64,000 nucleotides of DNA from assembly GCA_044227095.1 (NCBI GenBank), contig JBGAFV010000001.1, forward strand, positions 2,294,001 through 2,358,000, written 5' to 3'. The position numbers were made by a program, and so were the translations under genes. This document shows positions 1 through 7,795 of this stretch, piece by piece. Numbering within the stretch: position 1 is the stretch's first letter; every line of letters begins with the position of its first letter. The notes below the pieces were generated by a model that was not told the DNA's origin, did no database searches, and saw only the letters and a list, made by a program, of their open reading frames with translations. This DNA is from JACMLD01 sp044227095 (GTDB taxonomy: Bacteria; Bacteroidota; Bacteroidia; Chitinophagales; Chitinophagaceae).

Positions 1-452
1 ACGCCTATTATTGATGCAATGTAAAGCACCACACTCCAGAAGGCATAGTTGAAGAAAAATGCACTAAAATAATTCCATACTGTTTCATCAAAAATGCCTT
101 TTTTAATTTCAACTGCATTGTAAACAATGGTAATGATGGAAAGAAAAAGAATGATTACAGAAAGATAGAATACTGTTTTAAAAACAATTTTTTTGATAAA
201 GCTTTTTTGGCTGAACATTTTATTGAGGTACAATACTTCTGCGGAACCCAGCAGCAATCCTAATATAAAAGCAATAATAGGTGTTGTAAAAACAGTCTTA
301 GTAAAATTATATGGATTTCCGGTAGAAGGGTATTTTGTAAGATGACCGAGCAAACCTCTTTCTAGCAATGAATAAACTATGCTGAAAAAAAACCAGAATA
401 CGGCAAAAGGAATAATGCGGTAAATATTTCTTTTGGAAGAGGGGGGTAGCAT
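1..452 (-). CDS. N-terminal part of a multi-pass membrane protein, cut by the window edge
   Basis: An open minus-strand frame runs from an ATG at 452 off the left edge (150 codons) with no stop; an in-frame stop at 483-485 leaves this as the only ATG. The peptide begins MLPPSSKRNIYRIIPFAVFW and shows four hydrophobic segments, roughly residues 12-27, 55-72, 90-107 and 130-150, separated by a short loop containing YPSTGNPYNF. This layout recalls the N-terminal membrane part of Bacteroidota adenylate/guanylate-cyclase-like or sensor proteins, but the domain that would decide lies outside the window. That the gene is real is fairly sure; its function is not assigned. Confidence 0.7.
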   Translation of the reverse strand, partial: MLPPSSKRNIYRIIPFAVFWFFFSIVYSLLERGLLGHLTKYPSTGNPYNFTKTVFTTPIIAFILGLLLGSAEVLYLNKMFSQKSFIKKIVFKTVFYLSVIILFLSIITIVYNAVEIKKGIFDETVWNYFSAFFFNYAFWSVVLYIASIIG

Positions 453-551
453 GAAGAGGATTTTTGCAGAAGATAATGATATTTAAGAAATTTTATTCCT
501 GGCTGTTAAATAAAACTTTTTTGCTTTTTATGCAGAGGTATTGCAGCGCCG

Positions 552-559
552 TATCTTTA
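552..559 (+). promoter_or_regulatory. -7 box (TATCTTTA) of the Nif3-like gene
   Basis: TATCTTTA matches the Bacteroidota -7 consensus TAnnTTTG except at the last base. It ends 4 nt before the ATG at 564, so a transcript would start at or next to the start codon. No well-spaced -33 TTTG was found. Confidence 0.35.
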
Positions 560-563
560 AGCC

Positions 564-1661
564 ATGAAAATTGCTGAAATAATTTCTTACCTGGAAAGCA
601 TTGCCCACCCTTCTTTGCAGGAGGATTATGACAATGCCGGTCTTATTACCGGCGATAAAAATTGGGCATGTAGCGGTGCTATCATCAGCCTCGATGCTAC
701 AGAAGCCGTGGTGCAGGAAGCGATAGATAAAAAGTGTAACCTGGTAATTGCGCATCACCCCATTGTGTTCCGCGGATTGAAAAAAATTAACGGAAAGAAT
801 TATATAGAGCGAACTGTTATAAAGGCCATCAAAAATGATATTGCCATTTATGCCATACATACAAACCTCGACAATGTGCAGCAAGGCGTAAACGGTATGA
901 TTGCAGAAAAACTGGGTTTAATTAATTGTAAGGTACTTGCACCTAAAGCTGCAATGCTAAGTAAGCTGCATGTTTTTGTGCCACAGGCACATGCTGAACA
1001 AGTACGCAATGCTATGTTTGAAGCAGGCGCGGGGCATATTGGCAATTACAGTGAGTGTAGTTTTAATACCAGTGGTACAGGAACTTTTAAAGCAGAGAAT
1101 GGCACAAACCCTTTTGTGGGTGAGATTGGAAAACAGCAGCACGAGGATGAAATTAAAATTGAAACTATTTTCCCGGTATGGTTGCAGGCAAAATTGATTA
1201 ACGCCGTTAAAGCTGTTCATCCATATGAAGAAGTGGCTTATGATGTGCTGCCACTGGGCAATACTTTTGAACAAATAGGGTCAGGAATTGTTGGTGAATT
1301 AGTAGGATCAATGGAAGAGAACGATTTTCTGCAGCAGCTTAAAAAAGTTTTTATGGTTCCGGTGGTGAGGCATACCGCCAAAACCAATAAGCCTGTAAAG
1401 AAAGTAGCAGTTTGTGGTGGCGCAGGTAGTTTCCTCATTTCCAGCGCAATAGGAGCAGGGGCAGATTTTTTTATAACCGCCGACGTAAAGTATCATGAAT
1501 TTTTTGACGCTAATGACAGGCTTGTAATAGCAGATATAGGGCATTACGAAAGCGAACAGTTTACGATAGCGCTTTTAGCGGGTTTTTTGCAGGAAAAATT
1601 CCCTACCTTTGCTGCCCTCAAAACAGAGGTAAAAACCAACCCGGTGCATTATTTTCTGTGA
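564..1661 (+). CDS. Nif3-like dinuclear metal-centre protein (NIF3/DUF34, YqfO type)
   Basis: 365 aa, the long YqfO-type form with an inserted middle domain (about residues 125-230) between the two halves of the Nif3 core. The family forms toroidal hexamers with a two-metal site. Likely metal ligands are visible: H64 and H65 in VIAHHPIVF, and H327 and E331 in GHYESEQ near the C-terminus. The biochemical role is unsettled; roles in metal insertion or GTP cyclohydrolase-related chemistry have been suggested. The next gene codes for a zinc-ribbon coiled-coil protein, a pairing seen in many bacteria and consistent with a shared unknown function. The ATG at 564 is preceded by a -7-like box only 4 nt away. 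Confidence 0.93.
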   Translation: MKIAEIISYLESIAHPSLQEDYDNAGLITGDKNWACSGAIISLDATEAVVQEAIDKKCNLVIAHHPIVFRGLKKINGKNYIERTVIKAIKNDIAIYAIHTNLDNVQQGVNGMIAEKLGLINCKVLAPKAAMLSKLHVFVPQAHAEQVRNAMFEAGAGHIGNYSECSFNTSGTGTFKAENGTNPFVGEIGKQQHEDEIKIETIFPVWLQAKLINAVKAVHPYEEVAYDVLPLGNTFEQIGSGIVGELVGSMEENDFLQQLKKVFMVPVVRHTAKTNKPVKKVAVCGGAGSFLISSAIGAGADFFITADVKYHEFFDANDRLVIADIGHYESEQFTIALLAGFLQEKFPTFAALKTEVKTNPVHYFL

Positions 1662-1733
1662 TGAGAAATGTGGGAGAACTGGCTGCATTTTATGTCTATT
1701 GATGATAAAAGATAAAGAGATGAACGGACTGTG

Positions 1734-1776
1734 ACACAACGATGCTGCCTGAAGAACAAATGCTGGTATCTAAAAA
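1734..1776 (+). repeat. Dispersed repeat, copy 1 (second copy at 50883-50926)
   Basis: About 43 nt in the gap between the Nif3-like and zinc-ribbon genes. It matches 50883-50926 in the same orientation: both contain CAACGATG, then TGAA-AAC, and share the 18-nt end AATGCTGGTATCTAAAAA. Both copies are non-coding. Confidence 0.6.
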
Positions 1777-1797
1777 CTCAAAAACACACACTACAAT

Positions 1798-2553
1798 ATG
1801 GCAACAGTAAAAGATTTTTCGGTTGAAGAAAAACTCACCTCACTGGTTACCCTTCAGAAAATTGAAAGCAAGCTGGATGAAATTCAGATTCTGAAAGGAG
1901 AATTACCAATGGAAGTAAGCGACCTTGAAGATGAGATTACAGGATTGCATTCTCGCCAAACCCGCGTAGAAGAAGAGATTAACGGCATTAACGAATTTAT
2001 TAACCAGAAAAAAGAACTGATTAAAGAATCTGAAGGACTGGTTAAAAAATACGAGAAACAAACTACCAATGTAAAAAACAGCCGTGAGTTTGAAGCTATC
2101 AATAAAGAAATTGAAATGCAGCAACTGGAAGTGAAGCTGGCTGAAAAACATATAAAAGACGCACAGGAAGAAATTGGCGATAAAGCTGTATTGCTTGACA
2201 GGGCTAAGAAAGCACTTGCTACAAAAGAAGGTGTATTGAAAAATAAAAAAGAAGAGCTGGAAAAAATTGTAGCTACTACAGAAAAAGAAGAAAAACATTT
2301 TAATAAACTTAGCGCTGAGGCAAGAGAGAAAGTAGATGAGCGTTTATTGAATTCATATGATCGCATTCGTAAAAACTACCGCAATGGCCTTGCTGTAGTG
2401 CCGGTAGAACGTGATGCTTGTGGTGGTTGCTTTAATGCAATTCCTCCGCAGAAACAAAGCGAAATTAAACAACGCAAAAAAATCATCATTTGCGAAAACT
2501 GCGGACGCATCCTGGTTGACAATGATTTGGCTGATGCAGTGGAAGTGAAATAA
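1798..2553 (+). CDS. C4-type zinc-ribbon coiled-coil protein (CdsZ-like)
   Basis: 251 aa. Residues about 15-190 are a long, charged, heptad-rich helical region (Glu/Lys/Leu rich), probably an antiparallel coiled coil. The C-terminus is a treble-type zinc ribbon with C208-x2-C211 (CGGC) and C232-x2-C235 (CENC). This is the architecture of the Chlamydia CT398/CdsZ family, widespread in bacteria and usually annotated as a putative nucleic-acid-binding Zn-ribbon protein. It directly follows the Nif3-like gene on the same strand, an arrangement also seen in other phyla. The 136-nt gap holds a dispersed repeat, so the two may be transcribed separately. Molecular function is unknown. Confidence 0.9.
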   Translation: MATVKDFSVEEKLTSLVTLQKIESKLDEIQILKGELPMEVSDLEDEITGLHSRQTRVEEEINGINEFINQKKELIKESEGLVKKYEKQTTNVKNSREFEAINKEIEMQQLEVKLAEKHIKDAQEEIGDKAVLLDRAKKALATKEGVLKNKKEELEKIVATTEKEEKHFNKLSAEAREKVDERLLNSYDRIRKNYRNGLAVVPVERDACGGCFNAIPPQKQSEIKQRKKIIICENCGRILVDNDLADAVEVK

Positions 2554-2554
2554 A

Positions 2555-2591
2555 CCTCATCCCCGCCTTCTCCTAAAAGAGAAGGGGAGCT
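2555..2591. repeat. GC-rich intergenic hairpin repeat
   Basis: Immediately after the zinc-ribbon stop codon, CCTTCTC (2566-2572) pairs with GAGAAGG (2579-2585). The flanking context (CCTCATCCCC and GGGGAGC) resembles a GC-rich intergenic repeat common in Bacteroidota genomes; similar sequence follows fabI at about 5747-5786. It may act as a transcript 3' end. Confidence 0.45.
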
Positions 2592-2655
2592 AATACACAG
2601 CCCCGGCTTTTTGGAAACGTGGCATAAACTGATAATATCAAAACTTAATAGTTGT

Positions 2656-2686
2656 AAAGGAATGCAGAACATGCATTCCTTTTTTA
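2656..2686 (+). terminator. Rho-independent terminator after the zinc-ribbon gene
   Basis: AAAGGAATGCA (2656-2666), 5-nt loop GAACA, TGCATTCCTTT (2672-2682), then further T residues. The stem is a perfect 11 bp with a U-rich tail, about 100 nt past the zinc-ribbon stop. Confidence 0.8.
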
Positions 2687-2700
2687 TTGGCCGAACTTCC

Positions 2701-2810
2701 TGTCAGAATCAGGGTTTGCATGATGGATTAAAAGATGTCTGTACGTATTGCTTTAAACACATGCCTTTATCCTATTTTCCCCCTTAATCCTATAAATCCT
2801 GGTTCAGACA
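2701..2810. repeat. Palindromic intergenic repeat upstream of recN
   Basis: The left arm (2701-2734, TGTCAGAATCAGGGTTTGCA and on) is complementary with mismatches to the right arm (2782-2810, ending AATCCTGGTTCAGACA read as the inverse). The wording (TGTCTGAATCAGGATTT-like) resembles a dispersed intergenic repeat common in Bacteroidota. There is no coding content. Confidence 0.6.
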
Positions 2811-2855
2811 ATTTAAAATATTTCCTTTAATTTGCTGCTAAAGAATTTAGGCGCC

Positions 2856-4514
2856 ATGCTGCAAAAATTACATATTCAGAATTACGCTATCATAGATGAA
2901 ATAACGGTTGATTTTTCTGATAAGCTTAATATCATTACAGGAGAAACAGGTGCAGGCAAATCTATTTTGATGGGCGCATTATCTTTAATTCTTGGTGATA
3001 GGGCCGACAGTACTGCTTTGCAAAACCGCGATAAGAAATGCATTATAGAAGGATTTTTTGCTACAGCAGGCAAAAAAAATATTCAGCAGTTTTTTATTGA
3101 AAACGATTTGGATGCAGAAGATGAACTGGTAATAAGAAGGGAAATTGGCGTAAACGGAAAATCCAGGGCATTTGTAAATGATACGCCTGTAAACCTTGAA
3201 CAATTGCGGCAATTAAGCGGTATGCTGGTAGACTTGCATCAGCAGTTTGATACGCTTTCTCTGGGCGAAGCAGATTTTCAGCGTGAAGTATTGGATGCAC
3301 TTGCTGCCAATACAGCATTGTTGCAGCAGTACCAGCAAGTTTATCTGCAATGGCAACAAGCAGGAAAAGCATTGGCTCTTTTGCAGGAACAGAAAACACA
3401 GTTTACGGCAGTATACGATTACAATAAATTTTTGTATGATGAACTGGAAGAAGCATCTTTTAAAGAAAACGAACTGGAAGATTTGGATGCAGAATTAAAA
3501 CTGCTGAGCAATGCCGAAGGAATTAAAGGTGCATTGTCTGCTACAAGTTATGAACTGAATGAAGGTGAGCAGCCAATGGTGCAACAGGTAAAACGTTTAT
3601 TGCACTTGTTGCAGCCTTATGTTTCTTATCATAATGCTTTGCCGGAATTATTGCAGCGTTTGCAATCTGCACAATTAGAATTGGAAGATATAGCAGGAGA
3701 AATAGAACATATCAATGATCATGTGCAGTACGATCCAAAACGGATTGAACAAATCAGCGATCGCATAGCAACAGGTTATAAACTGCTAAAGAAACACAAT
3801 GTAAAAGACACAGCAGCTTTGCTAGAAGTGCAGCAGCAATTGAATGATAAGTTGCAGGCAGTGCTAAACATTGATGAAGCTATCGGCACAAAAGAAAAAG
3901 AAACACAGGCATTGTTTGCAGATGCGCAGGATAAAGCGGCACAACTTTCAAAAAACAGGAAGAAGCAGGGTAAGCCGCTGGAAGAAAAAGTAAATGCATT
4001 GTTGCACCAGGTAGGTATGCCAAATGCAAGATTGAAAGCAGAAGTACAACCTGCTTTATCCCTAAATGAGTATGGTGCAGATAAAATTGATTTTCTTTTT
4101 GATGCCAATAAAAGCAACCGCTTTGAACCTGTGCGTAAAGTGGCCAGCGGTGGAGAACTAAGCAGGCTGATGCTTTGTATAAAATCTTTGGTAGCACAAT
4201 GGCTTGATCTGCCTACTTTAATTTTTGATGAAATAGATACCGGTATTTCGGGCGAAGCGGCCAAGCAGGTTGGTATAATTATGAAAACACTTGCCAAACA
4301 AAGGCAGGTGATTTCTATTACGCACCAGCCGCAGATTGCAGGTAAGGCAGACGCACATTTCTTTGTATACAAGGAAATAAAAGGAGATGCCATTAAAACA
4401 AATATCCGTTTGCTTACACAGGATGAGCGTATAACTTCTATTGCACGAATGCTAAGCGGAGAAAAGCCAACAGCTGCAGCATTAGAAAATGCAAGGGAAA
4501 TGCTGATGAATTAG
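2856..4514 (+). CDS. recN: DNA repair protein RecN
   Basis: 552 aa SMC-like ATPase of recombinational double-strand-break repair. Walker A is GETGAGKS at residues 29-36. Long coiled-coil arms fill the middle (about 150-390). The C-terminal head carries the ABC signature SGGELSRLML and Walker B LIFDEIDTGISG. The ATG at 2856 (MLQKLHIQNYAIID) is preferred over an in-frame TTG at 2832 because RecN proteins start two or three residues before the first beta strand. A strong terminator and a palindromic repeat lie upstream, so it is probably its own transcription unit. Confidence 0.96.
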   Translation: MLQKLHIQNYAIIDEITVDFSDKLNIITGETGAGKSILMGALSLILGDRADSTALQNRDKKCIIEGFFATAGKKNIQQFFIENDLDAEDELVIRREIGVNGKSRAFVNDTPVNLEQLRQLSGMLVDLHQQFDTLSLGEADFQREVLDALAANTALLQQYQQVYLQWQQAGKALALLQEQKTQFTAVYDYNKFLYDELEEASFKENELEDLDAELKLLSNAEGIKGALSATSYELNEGEQPMVQQVKRLLHLLQPYVSYHNALPELLQRLQSAQLELEDIAGEIEHINDHVQYDPKRIEQISDRIATGYKLLKKHNVKDTAALLEVQQQLNDKLQAVLNIDEAIGTKEKETQALFADAQDKAAQLSKNRKKQGKPLEEKVNALLHQVGMPNARLKAEVQPALSLNEYGADKIDFLFDANKSNRFEPVRKVASGGELSRLMLCIKSLVAQWLDLPTLIFDEIDTGISGEAAKQVGIIMKTLAKQRQVISITHQPQIAGKADAHFFVYKEIKGDAIKTNIRLLTQDERITSIARMLSGEKPTAAALENAREMLMN

Positions 4515-4577
4515 AAACTCAATTTTAGATTCTACGCTATATTTGAACCTTACAAAGATTTAAATGCGAGCCTTGAA

Positions 4578-4632
4578 TATTGAACATTGTGTATAGAGTA
4601 TTCTTTTGGAGAATGATACTGAATGTTCAATA
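4578..4632. repeat. Imperfect inverted repeat built from TATTGAACATT words
   Basis: TATTGAACATTG (4578-4589) is the near-perfect inverse of GAATGTTCAATA (4621-4632). An inner pair AGTATTC/GAATGATACT extends the hairpin with a bulge. It lies in the 156-nt gap after recN and is one of several word-like palindromic repeats in this window. Confidence 0.5.
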
Positions 4633-4670
4633 AAAAATTTTCAATGCTCACTGTCCAATAATGGTTTTAA

Positions 4671-4877
4671 ATGAAAAGTATTCCGCTTCCGGTATTTCTT
4701 ATTTTACTTTTTTTTATGGTATTTGCATGGTGGGCCAACCGCTATTTTCAAAAAATAATTAGGCCACGAGATTCTTTTGGCAGACTGATAATATACCTGT
4801 TGAGCGGTTTTGCATTTGTTTTTATGGCAGTATATGTAGCCGTTCGTTTGATTTTGTGGTTGTATCCGCCACGTTGA
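4671..4877 (+). CDS. Small two-pass membrane protein
   Basis: 68 aa with two hydrophobic segments (about residues 6-26 and 40-63) around a basic linker (KIIRPRDSFGR), ending LWLYPPR. It sits 156 nt after recN and 51 nt before fabI on the same strand. The composition (aromatic and basic belts, ATG start, clean stop) supports a real gene. I do not recognise a named family and assign no function. Confidence 0.65.
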   Translation: MKSIPLPVFLILLFFMVFAWWANRYFQKIIRPRDSFGRLIIYLLSGFAFVFMAVYVAVRLILWLYPPR

Positions 4878-4887
4878 AATAAGTGCT

Positions 4888-4895
4888 TATTTTTG
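4888..4895 (+). promoter_or_regulatory. -7 box (TATTTTTG) upstream of fabI
   Basis: TATTTTTG matches TAnnTTTG exactly and lies 33 nt before the fabI ATG. The nearest TTG triplets are 12 or 25 nt upstream, neither at the usual 19-21 nt, so only the -7 element is convincing. Confidence 0.4.
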
Positions 4896-4928
4896 GCAAC
4901 TTTAATCTTAACACATTAATGTATAGTT

Positions 4929-5744
4929 ATGGCATATAATCTTTTAAAAGGAAAACGTGGCATCATTACCGGTGCGCTGGATGAAAACTCTATTGCATGG
5001 AAAGTAGCAGAGAAAGCTTATGAGGAAGGCGCAACTTTTACTTTAACCAATGCCCCCATTGCCATGCGTATGGGAGAAATAAAAAAGCTGGCAGAAAAAA
5101 CAAAATCTGAAATAATACCTGCAGATGCTACCAATGTAGAAGAGCTCACAACGCTCTTTACAAAATCGCAGGAAGTATTGGGTGGCAAGATTGATTTTGT
5201 GCTGCATTCTATTGGTATGAGCGTTAATATCCGTAAAAACATTCCGTATACAGAATCTAATTACGATTATTTCATGAAAGGGATTGATGTATCGGCAATG
5301 TCTTTGCACAAGATGCTGGCTGTTGCAAAAAAACTGGACGCTATTAATGAATGGGGCAGTGTAGTTGCGCTTACTTATGCAGCAGCACAGCGTACCTATC
5401 CTTTCTATACAGATATGGCAGATATAAAAGCCATGCTGGAATCTATAGCCCGCAGTTTTGGTTACCATTACGGGCTGGAGAAAAAAGTACGCATCAATAC
5501 TGTTTCTCAATCGCCCACAAAAACTACAGCAGGTAGTGGCGTAAAAGGTTTTGGAGATTTTTTTGATTACGCCAATGCAATTTCCCCATTGGGAAATGCA
5601 AGTGCAGCATCATGCGCAGATTATTGCATCACCCTGTTTTCTGATCTTACACGCATGGTTACCATGCAAAATTTATATCACGATGGCGGCTATTCGTCTA
5701 CAGGAGTAAGCACTGAAGTAATGATGAAATTAGGTGTGGAGTAA
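4929..5744 (+). CDS. fabI: Enoyl-[acyl-carrier-protein] reductase FabI
   Basis: 271 aa SDR-fold enzyme for the last, NADH-dependent step of each fatty-acid elongation cycle. The N-terminal GIITGALDENSIAWKVA matches the FabI cofactor-binding pattern (long gap after the first Gly, then SIA). The catalytic pair Y160-x6-K167 lies close to the E. coli FabI positions (Y156, K163), with Y150 ten residues earlier as in the family. The C-terminal region ends in the usual DGGYSSTG-type segment. The gene ends before a strong bidirectional terminator shared with the convergent DUF2795 gene. Confidence 0.95.
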   Translation: MAYNLLKGKRGIITGALDENSIAWKVAEKAYEEGATFTLTNAPIAMRMGEIKKLAEKTKSEIIPADATNVEELTTLFTKSQEVLGGKIDFVLHSIGMSVNIRKNIPYTESNYDYFMKGIDVSAMSLHKMLAVAKKLDAINEWGSVVALTYAAAQRTYPFYTDMADIKAMLESIARSFGYHYGLEKKVRINTVSQSPTKTTAGSGVKGFGDFFDYANAISPLGNASAASCADYCITLFSDLTRMVTMQNLYHDGGYSSTGVSTEVMMKLGVE

Positions 5745-5858
5745 AAGCCCCCATGCTACCTCCCTCCAACAGGGGGAGCCACCCTTGCATAACCCACTCT
5801 GTTCAAATTTGATGATATGTTTAATGAGTCTTCAATTTTCAATATCATCTTACAAATA

Positions 5859-5886
5859 AAAAACCGCATACGGGTATGCGGTTTTT
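5859..5886. terminator. Bidirectional terminator between fabI and the DUF2795 gene
   Basis: AAAAACCGCATA (5859-5870), loop CGGG, TATGCGGTTTTT (5875-5886). The 12-bp perfect stem carries A on one side and T on the other, so it can end transcription from both convergent genes. Confidence 0.85.
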
Positions 5887-5912
5887 AAAATTGCTTTGAA
5901 AGTTATTATAGC

Positions 5913-6134
5913 TTAATACTCATCTTCATTAAAAAAGAAATCTTCCTGGGATGGGTAATCAGGCCAGATATCATCTATGCCTTCATAAATTTCTCCCTCA
6001 TCTTCAAGTTCCTGAAGATTTTCTACTACCTCTATTGGCGCTCCGCTCCGTATGGCGTAGTCAATTAACTCGTCTTTAGTAGCTGGCCAGGGGGCGTCTT
6101 CTAAATAGGATGCTAGTTCAAGTGTCCAGAACAT
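5913..6134 (-). CDS. DUF2795 domain protein
   Basis: 73 aa, strongly acidic. Residues 1-50 carry the DUF2795 pattern: a short helix with LASYLED, then WPATKDELIDYAI, a Gly/Ala turn, and VVENLQEL. The tail is Asp/Glu/Phe-rich (DFFFNEDEY). DUF2795 proteins are small helical proteins of unknown function, common in Bacteroidota and Actinobacteria. A textbook Bacteroidota promoter lies just upstream and a terminator just downstream, so this is an independently expressed monocistron. Confidence 0.88.
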   Translation of the reverse strand: MFWTLELASYLEDAPWPATKDELIDYAIRSGAPIEVVENLQELEDEGEIYEGIDDIWPDYPSQEDFFFNEDEY

Positions 6135-6157
6135 TGTTTAATGTCTTTAATTTTCGG

Positions 6158-6188
6158 CAAATGTAATGGTTAATAGCGAACAACCAAA
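6158..6188 (-). promoter_or_regulatory. Bacteroidota-type promoter of the DUF2795 gene
   Basis: On the minus strand TTTG (6188-6185), a 19-nt spacer, then TACATTTG (6165-6158), a full match to TTTG-N19-TAnnTTTG. The start codon follows 23 nt downstream. This is the best complete promoter in the window and supports the phylum assignment. Confidence 0.7.
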
Positions 6189-6289
6189 TGTAGTTTTCAC
6201 CATTTTAAAAAAGCAAAATATCCGGCCGTGCTGCGGTTAGAACGAATAAAATTGTAGGTTCGTATTTTAACCGGACAAGATATAATAAC

Positions 6290-6940
6290 ATGTTAACAGC
6301 GGAAGGTATACACAAGGCATATGGGCAATTGGAAGTACTAAGAGGAGTTGGGCTTTCTATTAAGCAAGGCGAGATAGTTAGCATTGTTGGCCCTTCTGGA
6401 AGCGGCAAAAGTACGCTGTTGCACATTTTAGGCACACTGGATAAGGCAGACAGCGGTATTATAAATATTGATGGTAAAAACCTGGGCGAAATGAATGCAC
6501 GCAATATGGCGGCTTTCCGTAACCGTAATATTGGGTTTGTTTTTCAGTTTCACCACCTGCTGCCAGAATTTACTGCACTGGAAAATGCCTGCATTCCCGG
6601 ATGGATTGCTGGCTACGATAAAAAAGAAGTAGAAACCAGGGCATTGCAATTACTGGATTTGCTGGGCCTGGCAGACAGGGCAGAAAATAAACCGCAGCAA
6701 CTTTCCGGAGGAGAGCAGCAAAGGGTAGCCGTAGCAAGGGCATTAATAAACCAGCCAAAAATTATTTTTGCTGATGAACCATCTGGCAACCTGGATTCTG
6801 CCAACGCCAGAGAATTGCATGATTTGTTTTTTGATCTGCGCAAAAAATTCAACCAGACTTTCTTAATAGTAACCCACAATGAAGAACTGGCGCAAATGAG
6901 CGACCGTAATTTGCATATGAAAGATGGGAGGATAGTTTAA
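6290..6940 (+). CDS. ABC transporter ATP-binding protein, LolD type
   Basis: 216 aa. Walker A GPSGSGKS (about residues 34-41), Q-loop FVFQFHHLLPEFTALEN, signature LSGGEQQRVAVARAL, Walker B IIFADEPSGNLD and H-loop LIVTHNEEL all match the LolD/MacB ATPase subfamily. LolD drives lipoprotein release from the inner membrane through LolCE. FQFHHLLPEFTALEN is closest to LolD. No permease gene is adjacent, so the partner must be elsewhere. The upstream gap (6189-6289) is divergent from the DUF2795 gene. Confidence 0.85.
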   Translation: MLTAEGIHKAYGQLEVLRGVGLSIKQGEIVSIVGPSGSGKSTLLHILGTLDKADSGIINIDGKNLGEMNARNMAAFRNRNIGFVFQFHHLLPEFTALENACIPGWIAGYDKKEVETRALQLLDLLGLADRAENKPQQLSGGEQQRVAVARALINQPKIIFADEPSGNLDSANARELHDLFFDLRKKFNQTFLIVTHNEELAQMSDRNLHMKDGRIV

Positions 6941-6964
6941 GAGACATTGTATAAGACTCTTGGT

Positions 6965-7038
6965 GAAATTGCTGATTTTTTGATTTACTGTTTTTGTTGG
7001 AGTAAGTAAATCTCAAAATCACTAAATCTCGCAATTCT
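6965..7038. repeat. Imperfect palindromic word repeat
   Basis: GAAATTGCTGATTTTTTGATTTACT (split as GAAATTGCTGATTTT plus TTGATTTACT, 6965-6989) is the approximate inverse of 7005-7038 (AGTAAATCTC ... GCAATTCT). It lies between the convergent ends of the LolD-type and PduO genes, where it could act as a transcript end. Confidence 0.45.
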
Positions 7039-7055
7039 AAAATTTTAATTCATCA

Positions 7056-7619
7056 TTAATCTATTCTCGCTCTCCACGGTATTTCTTCTATATTCAGCAA
7101 ATGACCAGTATAACGGCCAAGCACAAATAAATAATCGCTTAGCCTGTTTATGTATTGAATAATAATTGGCGCTACTTCAGCATCTTCTGTTTGCAGACGT
7201 ACGCAGCAACGTTCTGCACGGCGGCATACACAACGGGCAATGTGCAGGTGCGATAATGTTGGATGTCCGCCCGGTAGAATAAAAGATTTCATAGGTGCCA
7301 CAAGTTCATTCATGCGGTCCATTTCATTTTCCAACAGCGTTACATCTGTATCTTTTAAATCGGGCAATTTCATTTTTGGTTCTTTCTGCGGATCGCATGC
7401 AAGCGAAGAGCCAATGGTAAATAACCTGTCCTGAATTTCTAAAAGAATTTTCCGGCTTTTGTCATCACTTAAAAGATCCCTGCACAAGCCAATATATGAA
7501 TTGAGTTCATCAACGGTTCCATATGCTTCTATGCGCAGGTGAGACTTGGGAACTTTTGTACCACCTATAAGCGAAGTGTTGCCTTTATCGCCGGTTTTGG
7601 TATATATTTTTGAAGACAA
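7056..7619 (-). CDS. Corrinoid adenosyltransferase, PduO type (ATP:cob(I)alamin)
   Basis: 187 aa, all helical. It transfers the 5'-deoxyadenosyl group of ATP to Co(I) corrinoid to make adenosylcobalamin. The N-terminal ATP-binding motif TKTGDKGNTSLIGG and the downstream YGTVDELNSYIG are diagnostic of the PduO/MMAB family, as are CRRAERCCVR and INRLSDYLFVLGRY near the C-terminus. No other cobalamin gene is nearby; in Bacteroidota the product typically serves methylmalonyl-CoA mutase and ribonucleotide reductase. The next upstream gene is 177 nt away across a word-repeat region, so it is probably transcribed alone. Confidence 0.95.
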   Translation of the reverse strand: MSSKIYTKTGDKGNTSLIGGTKVPKSHLRIEAYGTVDELNSYIGLCRDLLSDDKSRKILLEIQDRLFTIGSSLACDPQKEPKMKLPDLKDTDVTLLENEMDRMNELVAPMKSFILPGGHPTLSHLHIARCVCRRAERCCVRLQTEDAEVAPIIIQYINRLSDYLFVLGRYTGHLLNIEEIPWRARID

Positions 7620-7639
7620 TTTTTAAAAAGATTTTAAAA

Positions 7640-7773
7640 GTTCATGGTTCATAGTTCTGAAAAATTCAAAGTTGATAGTTCAAAGTTCTTAGTTCGTTTA
7701 TTCGAAGATGCAAAAAAGTAGAAGCAACATTTAATGCAAGAAATCTGCATAAAACAACTGTGAACTTTCGAAC
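7640..7773. repeat. GTTCATAGTTC-type word repeat with an inverse half
   Basis: 7640-7696 is a string of near-copies of TTCATAGTTC / TTCAAAGTTC. An inverse word (AACTGTGAACTTTCGAAC) lies at 7756-7773. Same style as the element upstream of trpS (8886-9069). No coding content. Confidence 0.4.
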
Positions 7774-7795
7774 CCCGGATTTTCCTCAATTTTTT

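Noticed and set aside
1884..2366. A 160-codon minus-strand frame antisense to the zinc-ribbon coiled coil
   Set aside because: Ser- and Phe-rich shadow produced by the Glu/Lys-rich coiled coil on the plus strand.
3776..4393. A 205-codon minus-strand frame antisense to recN
   Set aside because: The opposite strand encodes a RecN with all motifs intact; Ser/Cys/Phe-rich low-complexity composition is that of a shadow frame.
5747..5786. A hairpin repeat after fabI as a separate terminator
   Set aside because: The C/G-rich words (CTCCCTCC and GGGGGAG) pair only loosely; the perfect terminator at 5859-5886 explains the transcript end.
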